A stretch of 64,000 nt of DNA from an uncultured Ruminococcus sp. (GTDB taxonomy: Bacteria; Bacillota; Clostridia; Oscillospirales; Ruminococcaceae): the NCBI GenBank assembly GCA_947627445.1, contig CANQWA010000009.1, forward strand, positions 1 through 64,000. Direction: 5' to 3'. The notes under the pieces are model-generated. The model saw nothing but the letters and a program-made list of their open reading frames with translations. It did no database searches and was not told where the DNA came from. This document shows positions 27,971 to 39,256 of this stretch, piece after piece (position 1 is the stretch's first letter; every line of letters starts with the position of its first letter). The position numbers were made by a program, and so were the translations under genes.

Positions 27971-29052
27971 GCCAGCAGACCGATGATCTTTTCGGTGCAC
28001 TCGGTGCAGGAGAGGGGTGTCACGCCTTCTCCTGCAATATCAGCGGTACGATAGCCTGCTTCTAAGAACTGGTCAACGGCATCTTCCATTGCCTGTGCCT
28101 CCTCCATGAGATCCAAGGAATACCGCAGCATCATTGCCGCAGACAGAATGGTCGCAATGGGGTTTGCTTTGTTCTGACCGGCAATGTCTGGTGCAGAGCC
28201 ATGGATGGGTTCGTACATGCCCCGCTTGCCAGCGCCGAGAGAGGCGGAGGGGAGCATGCCGATAGAACCGGTGATCTGTGACGATTCGTCGGAGAGAATG
28301 TCGCCGAACATGTTGGAAGTGACTACCACATCGAATTGGCGGGGATTTTTCACCAGCTGCATCGCTGCGTTATCCACCAGCATATCGGTCAGTGTCACAT
28401 CCGGATACTCCTTGCTCACTTCGTGAACTACTTCACGCCACAGACGGGAGCTTTCCAGGACATTTGCCTTGTCGATGCTGATGACGTTTTTGCTGCGCTT
28501 ACGTGCAGTCTCAAAGGCGACACGGGCAATGCGCTGGATCTCCATTTTGCTGTAGCATTCGGTGTCATAGGCTTCTTCGCCGTATTTTCCTTCCCGGCGG
28601 CCGCGTTCGCCGAAGTAAATACCGCCGGTCAGTTCACGCACCATCATGATGTCAAAGCCCTGTGCCACGATGTCTGCACGCAGAGGGCAGGAATCCTTCA
28701 GCGCCGGATACAGTTTTGCTGGGCGAAGATTGGTGAACAGACCCAGAGCTTCACGGATGCCCAGAAGGGCTTTTTCCGGGCGGAGGTGGGGAGGCATGGA
28801 ATCCCATTTGTTGTTGCCCACAGCGCCGCCGACTGCACCCAAGAGAACGCTGTCGCTTGCCAGGCAGCCGTCAATGGTTTCCGGAGGGAGCGGCACGCCG
28901 GTTTCATCGATGGCACAGCCGCCGATGAGGTAGGGGATGCAGTTGAAGGTGTGACCGAATTTTTTGCCGATTTGCTTCAAAACGGCTACGGCGCTGTCTA
29001 CAATTTCGGGACCGATGCCGTCGCCGCGAAGGAGAGCGATGCGATAATTCAT
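27967..29052 (-). CDS. leuB: 3-isopropylmalate dehydrogenase
   Basis: '[12 protein letters not shown]', '[16 protein letters not shown]', '[27 protein letters not shown]'. Confidence 0.95.
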   Translation of the reverse strand: MNYRIALLRGDGIGPEIVDSAVAVLKQIGKKFGHTFNCIPYLIGGCAIDETGVPLPPETIDGCLASDSVLLGAVGGAVGNNKWDSMPPHLRPEKALLGIREALGLFTNLRPAKLYPALKDSCPLRADIVAQGFDIMMVRELTGGIYFGERGRREGKYGEEAYDTECYSKMEIQRIARVAFETARKRSKNVISIDKANVLESSRLWREVVHEVSKEYPDVTLTDMLVDNAAMQLVKNPRQFDVVVTSNMFGDILSDESSQITGSIGMLPSASLGAGKRGMYEPIHGSAPDIAGQNKANPIATILSAAMMLRYSLDLMEEAQAMEDAVDQFLEAGYRTADIAGEGVTPLSCTECTEKIIGLLA

Positions 29053-29260
29053 GAGAAAAACTCCTTTTTGTAGATTTTCTTGCATACTTTATTATTATAC
29101 ATCATCTGGGAAGAAAAAACAAGTGGTTTTTCTGAATAATGCACAGTTTCTGCAAAAATTTCGGCATCCGAGTTTGCAACCGGCAGTGTTTTTTGGACTG
29201 CCGCATATGACGAAAACCCACAGATCCGTCTGCTTTCAGACAGATCCATGGGTAAAGTCC

Positions 29261-29509
29261 TCATCTAAACACCAAACAAAGCACCGCAGTCAAAACGCAG
29301 CTGAATAGCATCATCGCCCCCGTCACCAACCAGGAATGCCCCTTCGGCTTGGCGGGAGAAGCCTCCTGTATCAGCGCATGAGCATCACTATGGGACAATT
29401 GCTGAGGCAGCTGCGTAATACCCGGCTTGAGATAAAACACCGCCCGTTCAAAATACAAACTATCCGGATGATTGATCTCAATGATCTTTTTGTTGACACC
29501 CTTTACCAT
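29261..29509 (-). CDS. Small hypothetical protein with C-terminal TM
   Basis: ORF with plausible start 'MVKGVNKKIIEINHPDSLYFERAVFYLKP' and terminal hydrophobic helix. Confidence 0.5.
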   Translation of the reverse strand: MVKGVNKKIIEINHPDSLYFERAVFYLKPGITQLPQQLSHSDAHALIQEASPAKPKGHSWLVTGAMMLFSCVLTAVLCLVFR

Positions 29510-29791
29510 GGTCAAAACCTCCCAAGAAAAATATGTCATGGTAAAATTATGGACAATTTCCGGCAGGTTCAAACAATGCAGAGGGCTTTTTCCAGAATTT
29601 TTCTCACGCATGCTTTGTCAGCTCGGCATATATACTTCCCTTTATTGCCTTCGGGCAAAATACCGGCATCCTGCGTCAGTTTCCCTTGCCTTGCGTCAGC
29701 AAGGCTGCGGCAAACTTCCTTGTCTGACAAAATTTTGCCTCGAAATCTATGGCGCACTTTGCCATAGCGGAAAGTATCACACATCGCCGAC

Positions 29792-30079
29792 CTATGCGCC
29801 ATTGCAAAGCTCTGCCTTTCGGTCAAGGGCTCGGTTACGAAAATACACCAGAAAATTCATGCCTACCATCAGCAGATTGATGGCATACGCAGTTAGGACA
29901 AAATTAATGTTGTGGGTGATCAGCTTAGCGCTGATACCGGCAATATAACCTGCGATCAGCAGCAGAATAAAAGGCAGGCTCATACCCTTGGCGCTTCTGC
30001 ACCGATAGTTCTTTACCAGATTCATGGGCCAGCTGCATCCAAAGCATACCAGCATGACCATTTCTAACATTTCACTCAT
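29792..30079 (-). CDS. SemiSWEET / PQ-loop-like small membrane protein
   Basis: 'CFGCSWPMNLVKNYRCRSAKGMSLPFILLLIAGYIAGI' three-helix pattern. Confidence 0.65.
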   Translation of the reverse strand: MSEMLEMVMLVCFGCSWPMNLVKNYRCRSAKGMSLPFILLLIAGYIAGISAKLITHNINFVLTAYAINLLMVGMNFLVYFRNRALDRKAELCNGA

Positions 30080-30253
30080 ACCAATAACCTCTTTTCTCCA
30101 ATTTCCCAAAATCTCTTGTCTGGTTGTTGTTTTTCTTTCTGTTATCATTATACCATGGAATTATTCATATGTCTAATATATAATTATATAAAAAACAATA
30201 GCTTTCAGCCTATGAATATGAATAGATGACCCAAAAAAACAGGAGGAAATGGT

Positions 30254-31174
30254 ATGGAATTGCTGCAATTGGAATATTTTTATGCGGTGGCACAAAACCA
30301 GCATGTGAGCCGGACAGCAGAACAGCTGCATGTTGCCCAGCCGACGCTGACCCAGAGCATTCGCAGGTTGGAAAAGGAACTGGGCGTGCCTTTGTTTCGG
30401 CACAGCGGCAGAAACATTGTGCTGACAGAATACGGGGAATATCTGCAGGACACCTTAACGCCGATTCTGAAAAAATTGCACCAAATCCCGCAAGCGATCC
30501 AGGAATTGGGAAAGATTCGGCAGCGGACGGTGCGGCTGAATGTTCTGGCAGCGTCATCATTGGTGACACATGCGCTGATCTCCTATCAGCAGCAGCATGA
30601 CGGGGCAAATTTCAAATTGATTCAGAATTCTCAGTGTGAGGATTCGGACATCACGATTTTCACCCGGGCTTCTTTTCAGCAGCCTCCGGAGAACAAGGGA
30701 CGCTGGCAAATATTTACGGAGCGGATCTTTTTGGCTGTGCCCTTGAGTTCTCCCTATGCGGAGCGGGACAGTGTACTGCTGAAGGATTTTGCCCATGAAG
30801 ATTTTATCAGTCTGTCCGGCTCACGAAGCATTCGCAGTATTTGCGATAAGTATTGTCTTCGGGCAGGATTTGTGCCGAATATTATATATGAAAGTGACAG
30901 CCCTGATACGGTGAAAAATCTGATTGCCGGGGGACTTGGTGTGGGATTCTGGCCGCATTATACCTGGGGACAGGGGGATATGGAGCAGATTCATTTGTTG
31001 CCTATTGCAGAACCGGCATGTCAGCGTGATATTATCATACAGCTGCATCAGCATGCCTTGGAACATGCGGAATCTGTAAGCTTTTATGCGTTTCTGGGAC
31101 AGTATCTGCGGCAGTTGAAATGCAGGTTATCCCTTGCGTCCGCATCCCCGGAACCCGGCACTTCTCTCTCATGA
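30254..31174 (+). CDS. LysR family transcriptional regulator
   Basis: 'LEYFYAVAQNQHVSRTAEQLHVAQPTLTQSIRRLEKELGVPLFRHSGRNIVLT' HTH. Confidence 0.94.
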   Translation: MELLQLEYFYAVAQNQHVSRTAEQLHVAQPTLTQSIRRLEKELGVPLFRHSGRNIVLTEYGEYLQDTLTPILKKLHQIPQAIQELGKIRQRTVRLNVLAASSLVTHALISYQQQHDGANFKLIQNSQCEDSDITIFTRASFQQPPENKGRWQIFTERIFLAVPLSSPYAERDSVLLKDFAHEDFISLSGSRSIRSICDKYCLRAGFVPNIIYESDSPDTVKNLIAGGLGVGFWPHYTWGQGDMEQIHLLPIAEPACQRDIIIQLHQHALEHAESVSFYAFLGQYLRQLKCRLSLASASPEPGTSLS

Positions 31175-31217
31175 AAAAGGACGCTTCACCATTTCGTGAA
31201 AGCGTCCATTCGTTTGA

Positions 31218-32750
31218 TTATTCAGCCGTCAGCGGCATGATCTGCTCTGCCGTTCGGAAGGGAGAAGCCGGAATGCCATTTTTCCCGAACAGTGTAACCG
31301 GACCGTAATTTACCCATGCGTACCGTCCGGCAACAGGCTTTTTTACTGCCTTGCTGGTGAGTAGAATCGAATGGTTTCGGATGACAGCCTTCGCCGGATG
31401 CCATACACCGTCTGTGCCGGCAAGCTCAAAGCCTTCCGGCTCACCGTGCCATTCCAGTCCGTCATCTGCATAATCGAAGCAAACGGTCATTTCACTTCCC
31501 TGGACAAAAGCACTGCGGTACAGCGGTGCAAACGCAGCCAGATGTTCGGCACCATAGACCAGTCTGCGTGCCAGTAAAGCCAGCCGATGTCCTACTGGCT
31601 GTTTGTCCGTGGGATGGATATTGCCGTATTCGCCGCAATCCAGGATCACCGCCAGACCGGTATTTTTTACCGTGCGGAAAACCTTGAGCTGTGCCTCCCG
31701 CAGCTTGCTCCACTGCTCCTTTTCCTCCATATCTGCAAGAGTATACATCGGAAGCTGCACCAGCAGAAAGGGCAGGGAATCATCTTCAAAATCTTGCCGC
31801 CACCGTGCGATCATGACGCTGAGCAGCGTGGCGTATGTATCCGGACGGTGATCGTCGTTTTCTCCTTGATAGTAGAAAACCCCCCGGAGTGTATAAGGGA
31901 CGATTGTTTTCAGCATGGTATGATACATCCCGGCAGGGCGATAGGGGCTCTTGATGCCCATAGGTCCCGGCCATCTGTTTTCACCGCAGCGGCGGATGAT
32001 TTCCTCCCAGGGTGTCTGTGGGTTTTCCTGATAACATGCGGCAGCCATTTTTTCCCAGGCGGTGTGGTAGATCACATAGGCATCGTATGCGGCAATCATT
32101 TCCTCGTTGGTTTTTTTCTCCGTGGCTTTCCGGTAATCTTCCAGGTAAGGGTGTCCTGCCTGATGTACAGCAAGATCTTTTTCCGGCATCCAGCAGCTCA
32201 CGGAAGAGCCGCCGTAATTGCAGCCGATGATCCCGACAGGAACGCTTGTTTGTTCTGCCAGTTCTTTTGCGGCAAAATAGGCAACTGCGGACCATGTGCC
32301 CGATGTTTCCGGAGAGGCAGTCTGCCATCGGGCGGCTGCCATGTCCTGGTGATACTGCTCGTCGATAAAGGTGTTTCGGGGAACCTGGTAGCATCTCACG
32401 TTGGAATCGGCACACACTTTCAGTTCTTTTGCGCCGTTTTTGGCTTGGCTCAGGAACAGTTCCATATTGGATTGTCCGCCGGCAAGCCAGACCTCGCCGA
32501 ATGCTACGTCAGAGAAGGTGATGGTTTCATGGTCGCTTTGTACGGTGAGGGTGCAGTCTGTCCCGGCTTGTATGGGAGGAAATGTGATGCGCCAGTTTCC
32601 GTCCGGCGGAACGATCTCCTCGGCAGTCAGATGCAGGGGGGCGATGGAAACGGTAACGGATTTGCCGGGTGTGCCTGTGCCGAAGATGGTGAGAGGCTTT
32701 TCCCGTTGCAGTATCATGTGGTCGGAGAAGATGGAGGGTAATTTGAACAT
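31218..32750 (-). CDS. Sialate O-acetylesterase-like SGNH esterase
   Basis: 'EVWLAGGQSNMEL', 'GVFYYQGENDDHR' typical of the family. Confidence 0.88.
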   Translation of the reverse strand: MFKLPSIFSDHMILQREKPLTIFGTGTPGKSVTVSIAPLHLTAEEIVPPDGNWRITFPPIQAGTDCTLTVQSDHETITFSDVAFGEVWLAGGQSNMELFLSQAKNGAKELKVCADSNVRCYQVPRNTFIDEQYHQDMAAARWQTASPETSGTWSAVAYFAAKELAEQTSVPVGIIGCNYGGSSVSCWMPEKDLAVHQAGHPYLEDYRKATEKKTNEEMIAAYDAYVIYHTAWEKMAAACYQENPQTPWEEIIRRCGENRWPGPMGIKSPYRPAGMYHTMLKTIVPYTLRGVFYYQGENDDHRPDTYATLLSVMIARWRQDFEDDSLPFLLVQLPMYTLADMEEKEQWSKLREAQLKVFRTVKNTGLAVILDCGEYGNIHPTDKQPVGHRLALLARRLVYGAEHLAAFAPLYRSAFVQGSEMTVCFDYADDGLEWHGEPEGFELAGTDGVWHPAKAVIRNHSILLTSKAVKKPVAGRYAWVNYGPVTLFGKNGIPASPFRTAEQIMPLTAE

Positions 32751-32840
32751 AACATCATACCTCTCGTTTGGTATTGGTTCTCGGTAAATGGCTTCTCGGT
32801 CAGTTTAAGGCGTGCGGGCACGCCCTAACTTGGTGTTTTC

Positions 32841-33986
32841 TCAGACTTTCTTTCCGTTGATCAGAACCAGCCAGGGATCGCACAGCAGATCCAGTGGATC
32901 TCCGTCGTACAACTGCACATCCGCATCCATTCCCGGTGCAATACTTCCCACATGCTTTTCCACACCCAGGATTTCAGCGGCACCGGCAGTGATGGCATAC
33001 AACGCCTCTTCTCGGCGCATACCGCCTTTCACTGCCAATCGTGCCGCAGTGGAAAGATACTGTATCGGGATCACCGGATGATCGGTGCAGAGTGCGATCC
33101 GCACCCCGGCATGCTTCAACTCTGCTGGATTGGTAATCGTCAATGCCCGCATTTCCGGCTTACAACGATCACACAGCATCGGACCAGCGATCACCGGCAC
33201 ATCCTGTTCCGCCAGTACATCGGCAATTTGATATCCCTCTGTTCCGTGTACGATCACATAGTCCAGATGAAATTCCTCTGCGATCCGGATTGCCGTGCAG
33301 ATATCATCCGCACGGTGACAGTGAAAATGCGCCTTAATATCCCGTTCCAGCAGCGGTAAAAGGGCTTCACATCTGGCGTCAAAATCCGGCATATGCTCGT
33401 CCGGATCGCTTTCCGCAAAGGCAAGCTCCTGCTGATACCGCTTTGCCTTCGCCAGGCCTTCTCGGATGATGGCAGCCGTTGCCATCCGTGTTACCGGCGT
33501 TTCATCTCGGTCGTTGTAAACGCTTTTTGGATTTTCACCCAGTGCGAATTTCAACCCCGTGCCGATTTGCATCCGATCTGCCACACAGCCGGCAGTCTTG
33601 AACACCGCCATGATACCGCCGCAGGCATTGGCGCTGCCCGGAGAAACCATGACAGTCGTCACACCGGCGGCTCTGGCTTCTTCAAAGCAGCGATCCAGCG
33701 GATTCACCCCATCAATTACCCGGAGATGGGGTGTAAAGGGATCAGTGGATTCGTTGCAGTCATCGCCCTCAAAGTCAATGCCGTTTTCGATGATGCCCAG
33801 ATGGGTGTGTGCATCCACAAAGCCCGGCAGCAGCAGCGAACCCTTTGCATCCACATCCCCGGGAGAAAGCTGCTCCGGCGTACCGGCTTTTACGGCAGTG
33901 ATTTTTTCGTTTTCGATAGAAATATAACCATTTTCAATGACGCCGGTATTTGTCATGGTCAGTATTTTGGCATTCCAGATGATCAT
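32841..33986 (-). CDS. Amidohydrolase family protein
   Basis: 'LLPGFVDAHTHLGI', 'HCHRADDI', 'CTDHPVIP', 'GSIAPGMDADVQLYDGDPLD'. Confidence 0.88.
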   Translation of the reverse strand: MIIWNAKILTMTNTGVIENGYISIENEKITAVKAGTPEQLSPGDVDAKGSLLLPGFVDAHTHLGIIENGIDFEGDDCNESTDPFTPHLRVIDGVNPLDRCFEEARAAGVTTVMVSPGSANACGGIMAVFKTAGCVADRMQIGTGLKFALGENPKSVYNDRDETPVTRMATAAIIREGLAKAKRYQQELAFAESDPDEHMPDFDARCEALLPLLERDIKAHFHCHRADDICTAIRIAEEFHLDYVIVHGTEGYQIADVLAEQDVPVIAGPMLCDRCKPEMRALTITNPAELKHAGVRIALCTDHPVIPIQYLSTAARLAVKGGMRREEALYAITAGAAEILGVEKHVGSIAPGMDADVQLYDGDPLDLLCDPWLVLINGKKV

Positions 33987-33989
33987 TGG

Positions 33990-34727
33990 TCAGTCTTCCT
34001 CTGGCATGTTCCAGTTGTGGTAAACATTTTGCACGTCATCGTTATCCTCCAGATGCTCCAGCAGAAGATGCATCTTCTTGATGGATTCTTCCTCTTCCAG
34101 CGTGGTATAGGTTGCCGGAAGCTGCATCACCTCAGCAGAAAGCACATGATAGCCCTTTTCCGTCAGACCCTCCCGGAGACCGCTCAGGGCAGCCGGTGCG
34201 CAGGAAACCTCAATCACCTCTTCATCATCCGCTGTCATATCGTCTGCATCCAGTTCAAAGCAATCCTCCAGTACCTGATCCTCGTCCAGACCGGTGTTTT
34301 CCAGCACCAGAATGCCTTTTTCACGGAACAGAAAGGAAACGCAGCCCGGTGTGCCTAAGTTTCCGCCATATTTGTCGAAATAGTGGCGGACATCCGCAGC
34401 AGTACGGTTCTTGTTATCCGTCAGGCACTCCACGATGACTGCCACACCGTTGGGACCATAGCCCTCGTAGACAATGGTTTCGTAGTTGTTCTTGTCGCCC
34501 TCGCCGGCTGCCTTTTTGATGACACGGTCAATGTTGTCATTGGGCACATTGTTGGATTTTGCCTTGGCAATGAGATCGCGCAGCTTGGCATTGCTGCTGG
34601 GGTCGGGACCGCCCTCTTTGACACAGACGGTAATCTCTCTGCCGATCTTGGTGAAGATTTTTGCCTTGACGGCATCCGTTGCTTCTTTTTTTCGTTTGAT
34701 ATTATTCCATTTTGAATGTCCTGACAT
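33990..34727 (-). CDS. yebC: YebC/PmpR family transcriptional/translational regulator
   Basis: 'MSGHSKWNNIKRKKEATDAVKAKIFTKIGREI', 'YEGYGPNGVAVIVECLTDN'. Confidence 0.96.
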   Translation of the reverse strand: MSGHSKWNNIKRKKEATDAVKAKIFTKIGREITVCVKEGGPDPSSNAKLRDLIAKAKSNNVPNDNIDRVIKKAAGEGDKNNYETIVYEGYGPNGVAVIVECLTDNKNRTAADVRHYFDKYGGNLGTPGCVSFLFREKGILVLENTGLDEDQVLEDCFELDADDMTADDEEVIEVSCAPAALSGLREGLTEKGYHVLSAEVMQLPATYTTLEEEESIKKMHLLLEHLEDNDDVQNVYHNWNMPEED

Positions 34728-34739
34728 CTCAAAAACTCC

Positions 34740-35114
34740 TTACTTGATTTCTGTATAGATCAAGGCAAACAGTTCGCTCAGACGCTGTTGTTCTCCCTTG
34801 AGATGAAGATAGCCGAACAGCGCTTCCAGTCCGGTTGCCTTGTGATAATCCTTTGCTGTTGTGTGCCGCGGCACGGTATTGTGGGCATTTCTGCCCCGCT
34901 TATAGACAGCCAGTTCTTCCTCTGTCAGCAGAGAAAGCAGCAGATCAGCTGCCTTTGCCTGTGCTTCTGCGCAAACCAGCCGGATTTTTTTGTCGTGCAG
35001 TTTCGCTGCCTGCTGGTTGGCTTCTTGTAAAAGCTGCTGGCGTACCATGAGATCATAAACCCCATCACCGAGAAACGCCAGCGCCAGAGGACTGTATTCC
35101 TGCAGGGATTGCAT
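34740..35114 (-). CDS. mrnC: Mini-ribonuclease 3
   Basis: 'SPLALAFLGDGVYDLMVRQ', 'YKRGRNAHN', 'YHKATGLEALFGYLHL'. Confidence 0.93.
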   Translation of the reverse strand: MQSLQEYSPLALAFLGDGVYDLMVRQQLLQEANQQAAKLHDKKIRLVCAEAQAKAADLLLSLLTEEELAVYKRGRNAHNTVPRHTTAKDYHKATGLEALFGYLHLKGEQQRLSELFALIYTEIK

Positions 35115-35187
35115 CGACTGTTTCCTCCTTTCACAGACAAAAATATCCGAAGGTAAGAGACAAGAAAAGGCGAGGATTTACCTGGGG

Positions 35188-35216
35188 CAACACCGCACAA
35201 TCTTTGTGCGGTGTTG
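35188..35216. repeat. Hairpin of the GCACAA..TTGTGC family
   Basis: caacaccgcacaa tct ttgtgcggtgttg, perfect 13-bp stem. Confidence 0.8.
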
Positions 35217-35266
35217 GTTGCCCTGGACAAAATGCTTGCTTCTTGCCTCTGTATTTCCTGCTTCTA

Positions 35267-36679
<1,413 letters not shown>

Positions 36680-36757
36680 TCAGCGGCAAAGGGTTGCCGA
36701 AAGGACGTGCGCTGAACCCTATGAGAACAAGTTCTCCGATACGGAACAGGCGCTTAC

Positions 36758-37039
36758 TTACTGTGCAGCGTATACGCTGACCTTCTTGCGATCACGGCCG
36801 ACACGCTCAAACTTGACAGTACCGTCAACCATGGCAAACAGGGTGTCGTCAGAACCAATGCCGACGCCTGTGCCCGGGTGAATGTGAGTACCTCTCTGGC
36901 GAACCAGAATGTTGCCTGCCTTTACGAATTGACCGTCCGCACGCTTTACGCCCAGACGCTTGGATTCGGAGTCACGGCCGTTCTTGGTAGAACCAGAACC
37001 CTTTTTATGTGCGAAAAACTGCATGCTAAGATTCATCAT
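36758..37039 (-). CDS. rpmA: 50S ribosomal protein L27 (with N-terminal extension)
   Basis: '[42 protein letters not shown]'. Confidence 0.97.
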   Translation of the reverse strand: MMNLSMQFFAHKKGSGSTKNGRDSESKRLGVKRADGQFVKAGNILVRQRGTHIHPGTGVGIGSDDTLFAMVDGTVKFERVGRDRKKVSVYAAQ

Positions 37040-37044
37040 GATCG

Positions 37045-37371
37045 TTACACCTCCATGTGTATCAATTGGATATGTGCAGGATAAGCCTTTGCGATCAACT
37101 GCAATTGAAGTTCAAGCCCTTGGAAAAGCTTTTGTGCATCCTCTGAAAATGCCGAATCGGTCAGCCGGAGAGTCACAGCGGCTATTTCGGCGTTTTCTTC
37201 TGCTGCAATGGAGAGCTGATAGATCTCTGTCATGAGATTTGCCACTGTCTGCACCGCAGATGTGACGGCTGCACAGACAATATCAGCGCCTGCTTCTGCA
37301 TAGCCGGAATGCCCTTCTACAGAGCAGCCCATGCACTGGTTACCTGCAAAGTAAAACCGTGCAGTGGTCAT
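37045..37371 (-). CDS. prp: Ribosomal-processing cysteine protease Prp
   Basis: Lies between L21 and L27; '[30 protein letters not shown]'. Confidence 0.93.
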   Translation of the reverse strand: MTTARFYFAGNQCMGCSVEGHSGYAEAGADIVCAAVTSAVQTVANLMTEIYQLSIAAEENAEIAAVTLRLTDSAFSEDAQKLFQGLELQLQLIAKAYPAHIQLIHMEV

Positions 37372-37682
37372 TATGCCTCAATGGCTTCGATCTGCACCTG
37401 GGTATACGGCTGTCTGTGACCCTGCTTTTTCTTTTCGCCCTTCTTTGGCTTATAGGTCATAACCGTAATCTTCTTTGCCTTGCCGTTCTTGATGACTTTG
37501 GCACGGACAGAAGCACCGTTGACATAAGGTGACCCGATCTTCAGACCGTCCTCACCGCCTACTGCGATCACCTTGTCGAAAACAATGTTTTCTTCTGCTT
37601 CGACGTTCAGCTTTTCAATAAAGAGCGTATCGTTTGCCTTTACCTGATACTGCTTTCCGCCGGTTTCGATTACTGCGTACAT
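37371..37682 (-). CDS. rplU: 50S ribosomal protein L21
   Basis: '[25 protein letters not shown]', '[24 protein letters not shown]'. Confidence 0.97.
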   Translation of the reverse strand: MYAVIETGGKQYQVKANDTLFIEKLNVEAEENIVFDKVIAVGGEDGLKIGSPYVNGASVRAKVIKNGKAKKITVMTYKPKKGEKKKQGHRQPYTQVQIEAIEA

Positions 37683-37764
37683 ATTCTGGCACCTGCCTTT
37701 TTACAAAAACTCGCTGCTTCAGGTACACAGGAGTGTTTTCTGACCTGACACATGCGGCTTTTTT

Positions 37765-37793
37765 ATTTTACCACATTTTTGGTAGCTTGTCAA
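37765..37793 (-). promoter_or_regulatory. Promoter of rplU-prp-rpmA
   Basis: rc TTGACA-17 nt-TAAAAT. Confidence 0.7.
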
Positions 37794-38021
37794 TGGCTTT
37801 TTTCAAAAAAATGGGGAGCTTCAAACAGATTTTCCCGAATTTTTGCGATTTCTTACCAATTTTATGGGCAAAAAAGCCGTGACAAATCGCCAAAAATATG
37901 GTATCGCACGGGAATCCAGTATTTCTCTGCCGATCACCTTTGTTTGGCGAAACGATACAAAGGACACCAGACGAGTGATGTCCGGTGTCCTGGTAGTTTT
38001 TGTATGGGCTTTGGGCGTGAT

Positions 38022-39158
38022 TCAGCTTTCCAGAATCTCCGTCCAGGAAGCCTCTGTGCCAAGAGCTTCATAAGAAGTATATTTCAAAATGCGGTAAGCG
38101 TCTGAGGCAGAAACAGCACCGTCACCGTCAGTATCAGCGGCTTGCTGTCCCCGGTCGGAAAGCACCGGCGTTTCGCCCATGGATGCAGCGGAATTGCACA
38201 GCAGCGCCTGATAGGCGTCCTGCATGGTGATACTTCCGTCACGGTCGCAGTCGCCGCGGGTGAGAAACTGGACAAAACCTTCACCCTTTGAAGGATCACC
38301 GGCAAATCCAGGTTCATCGCAGCTCACCTTCAAATCTACATCTTCAACGCCGTCCACAGTCTGTATTTTTTTGATGAGATTCAGCATTTGTGCAGGCTGA
38401 ATACCGGTTTCGGCATAGGCAGATGTATCAAATTCCAGCCAATACTCGTTTGTTTCCAGTTCTACGTCAGGGCGTTCTATGTCATAAACCTTTGTCACAT
38501 CGATGATGCCGCATTCTGGCGGAAAATCGGATGCTTTTAGAGTGACGCCATCTTTGACATCAATGGTGAGCAGCTGGGCAGATTGGGCACCGATCGGAAA
38601 ATATCCCGCATAAATCCCGTTCAGCAGATCTGAAGCAGAATAACCGAGGATTTCTTTTTTTACCGATACAAAAGCCGGATTTTGCTGCAAATATTGCAGC
38701 AGTTTTTCTTCGTCTGGCTGGTGGGGAAAACAGGATGTCGTTCCTTGACAAACCAGCAGATATTTTCCGTTTCCGCAATCCTGCAGATATACGCTGTTTT
38801 TCATTTCCGACTGCACATCTTTTGTCTGCATTTCATTTGACCAATATTCAGATTTGATGATCTGCTTTAGTTCATCTACCGAACTCTGCGGCATCACGGC
38901 GTTGTCTAACTGAATCTCATAAGAAAGTTTGGTGATGTGTGCCAGATAGAACATGTCTTCCGATAAATATTGGAAAGACGAGACATCATGCTTAAAATAG
39001 CTGTCTGTGTCCGCCTCCATTTCCTCAAAGACAAGTGCAAGGGGCTGCTCGTCAACGTACAGGGGGAAGGCGGCAGCAGGCAGACTGATTGTGCCGGTTA
39101 AAACAGCCGCTGCCAGTGAGAATGCGATACATTTCTTCATATTTTTCATAAAAATCAT
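38022..39158 (-). CDS. Secreted protein of unknown function with C-terminal type I dockerin
   Basis: Signal peptide 'KKCIAFSLAAAVLTGTISLPAAAF'; dockerin 'GDCDRDGSITMQDAYQALL...ADTDGDGAVSASDAYRILKY'. Confidence 0.88.
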   Translation of the reverse strand: MIFMKNMKKCIAFSLAAAVLTGTISLPAAAFPLYVDEQPLALVFEEMEADTDSYFKHDVSSFQYLSEDMFYLAHITKLSYEIQLDNAVMPQSSVDELKQIIKSEYWSNEMQTKDVQSEMKNSVYLQDCGNGKYLLVCQGTTSCFPHQPDEEKLLQYLQQNPAFVSVKKEILGYSASDLLNGIYAGYFPIGAQSAQLLTIDVKDGVTLKASDFPPECGIIDVTKVYDIERPDVELETNEYWLEFDTSAYAETGIQPAQMLNLIKKIQTVDGVEDVDLKVSCDEPGFAGDPSKGEGFVQFLTRGDCDRDGSITMQDAYQALLCNSAASMGETPVLSDRGQQAADTDGDGAVSASDAYRILKYTSYEALGTEASWTEILES

Positions 39159-39256
39159 CCTTTCTAAGATTGCATATACTTAAATCATATCATCATGTTT
39201 TCCAGTTGTCAACCTTTTTATTTTGCGTGAAGAACCTCTGGGTTTTCAGGACTTAT

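Noticed and set aside
31587-32741. 384-aa plus-strand ORF opposite the esterase
   Set aside because: Shadow ORF; the minus strand carries SGNH esterase motifs.
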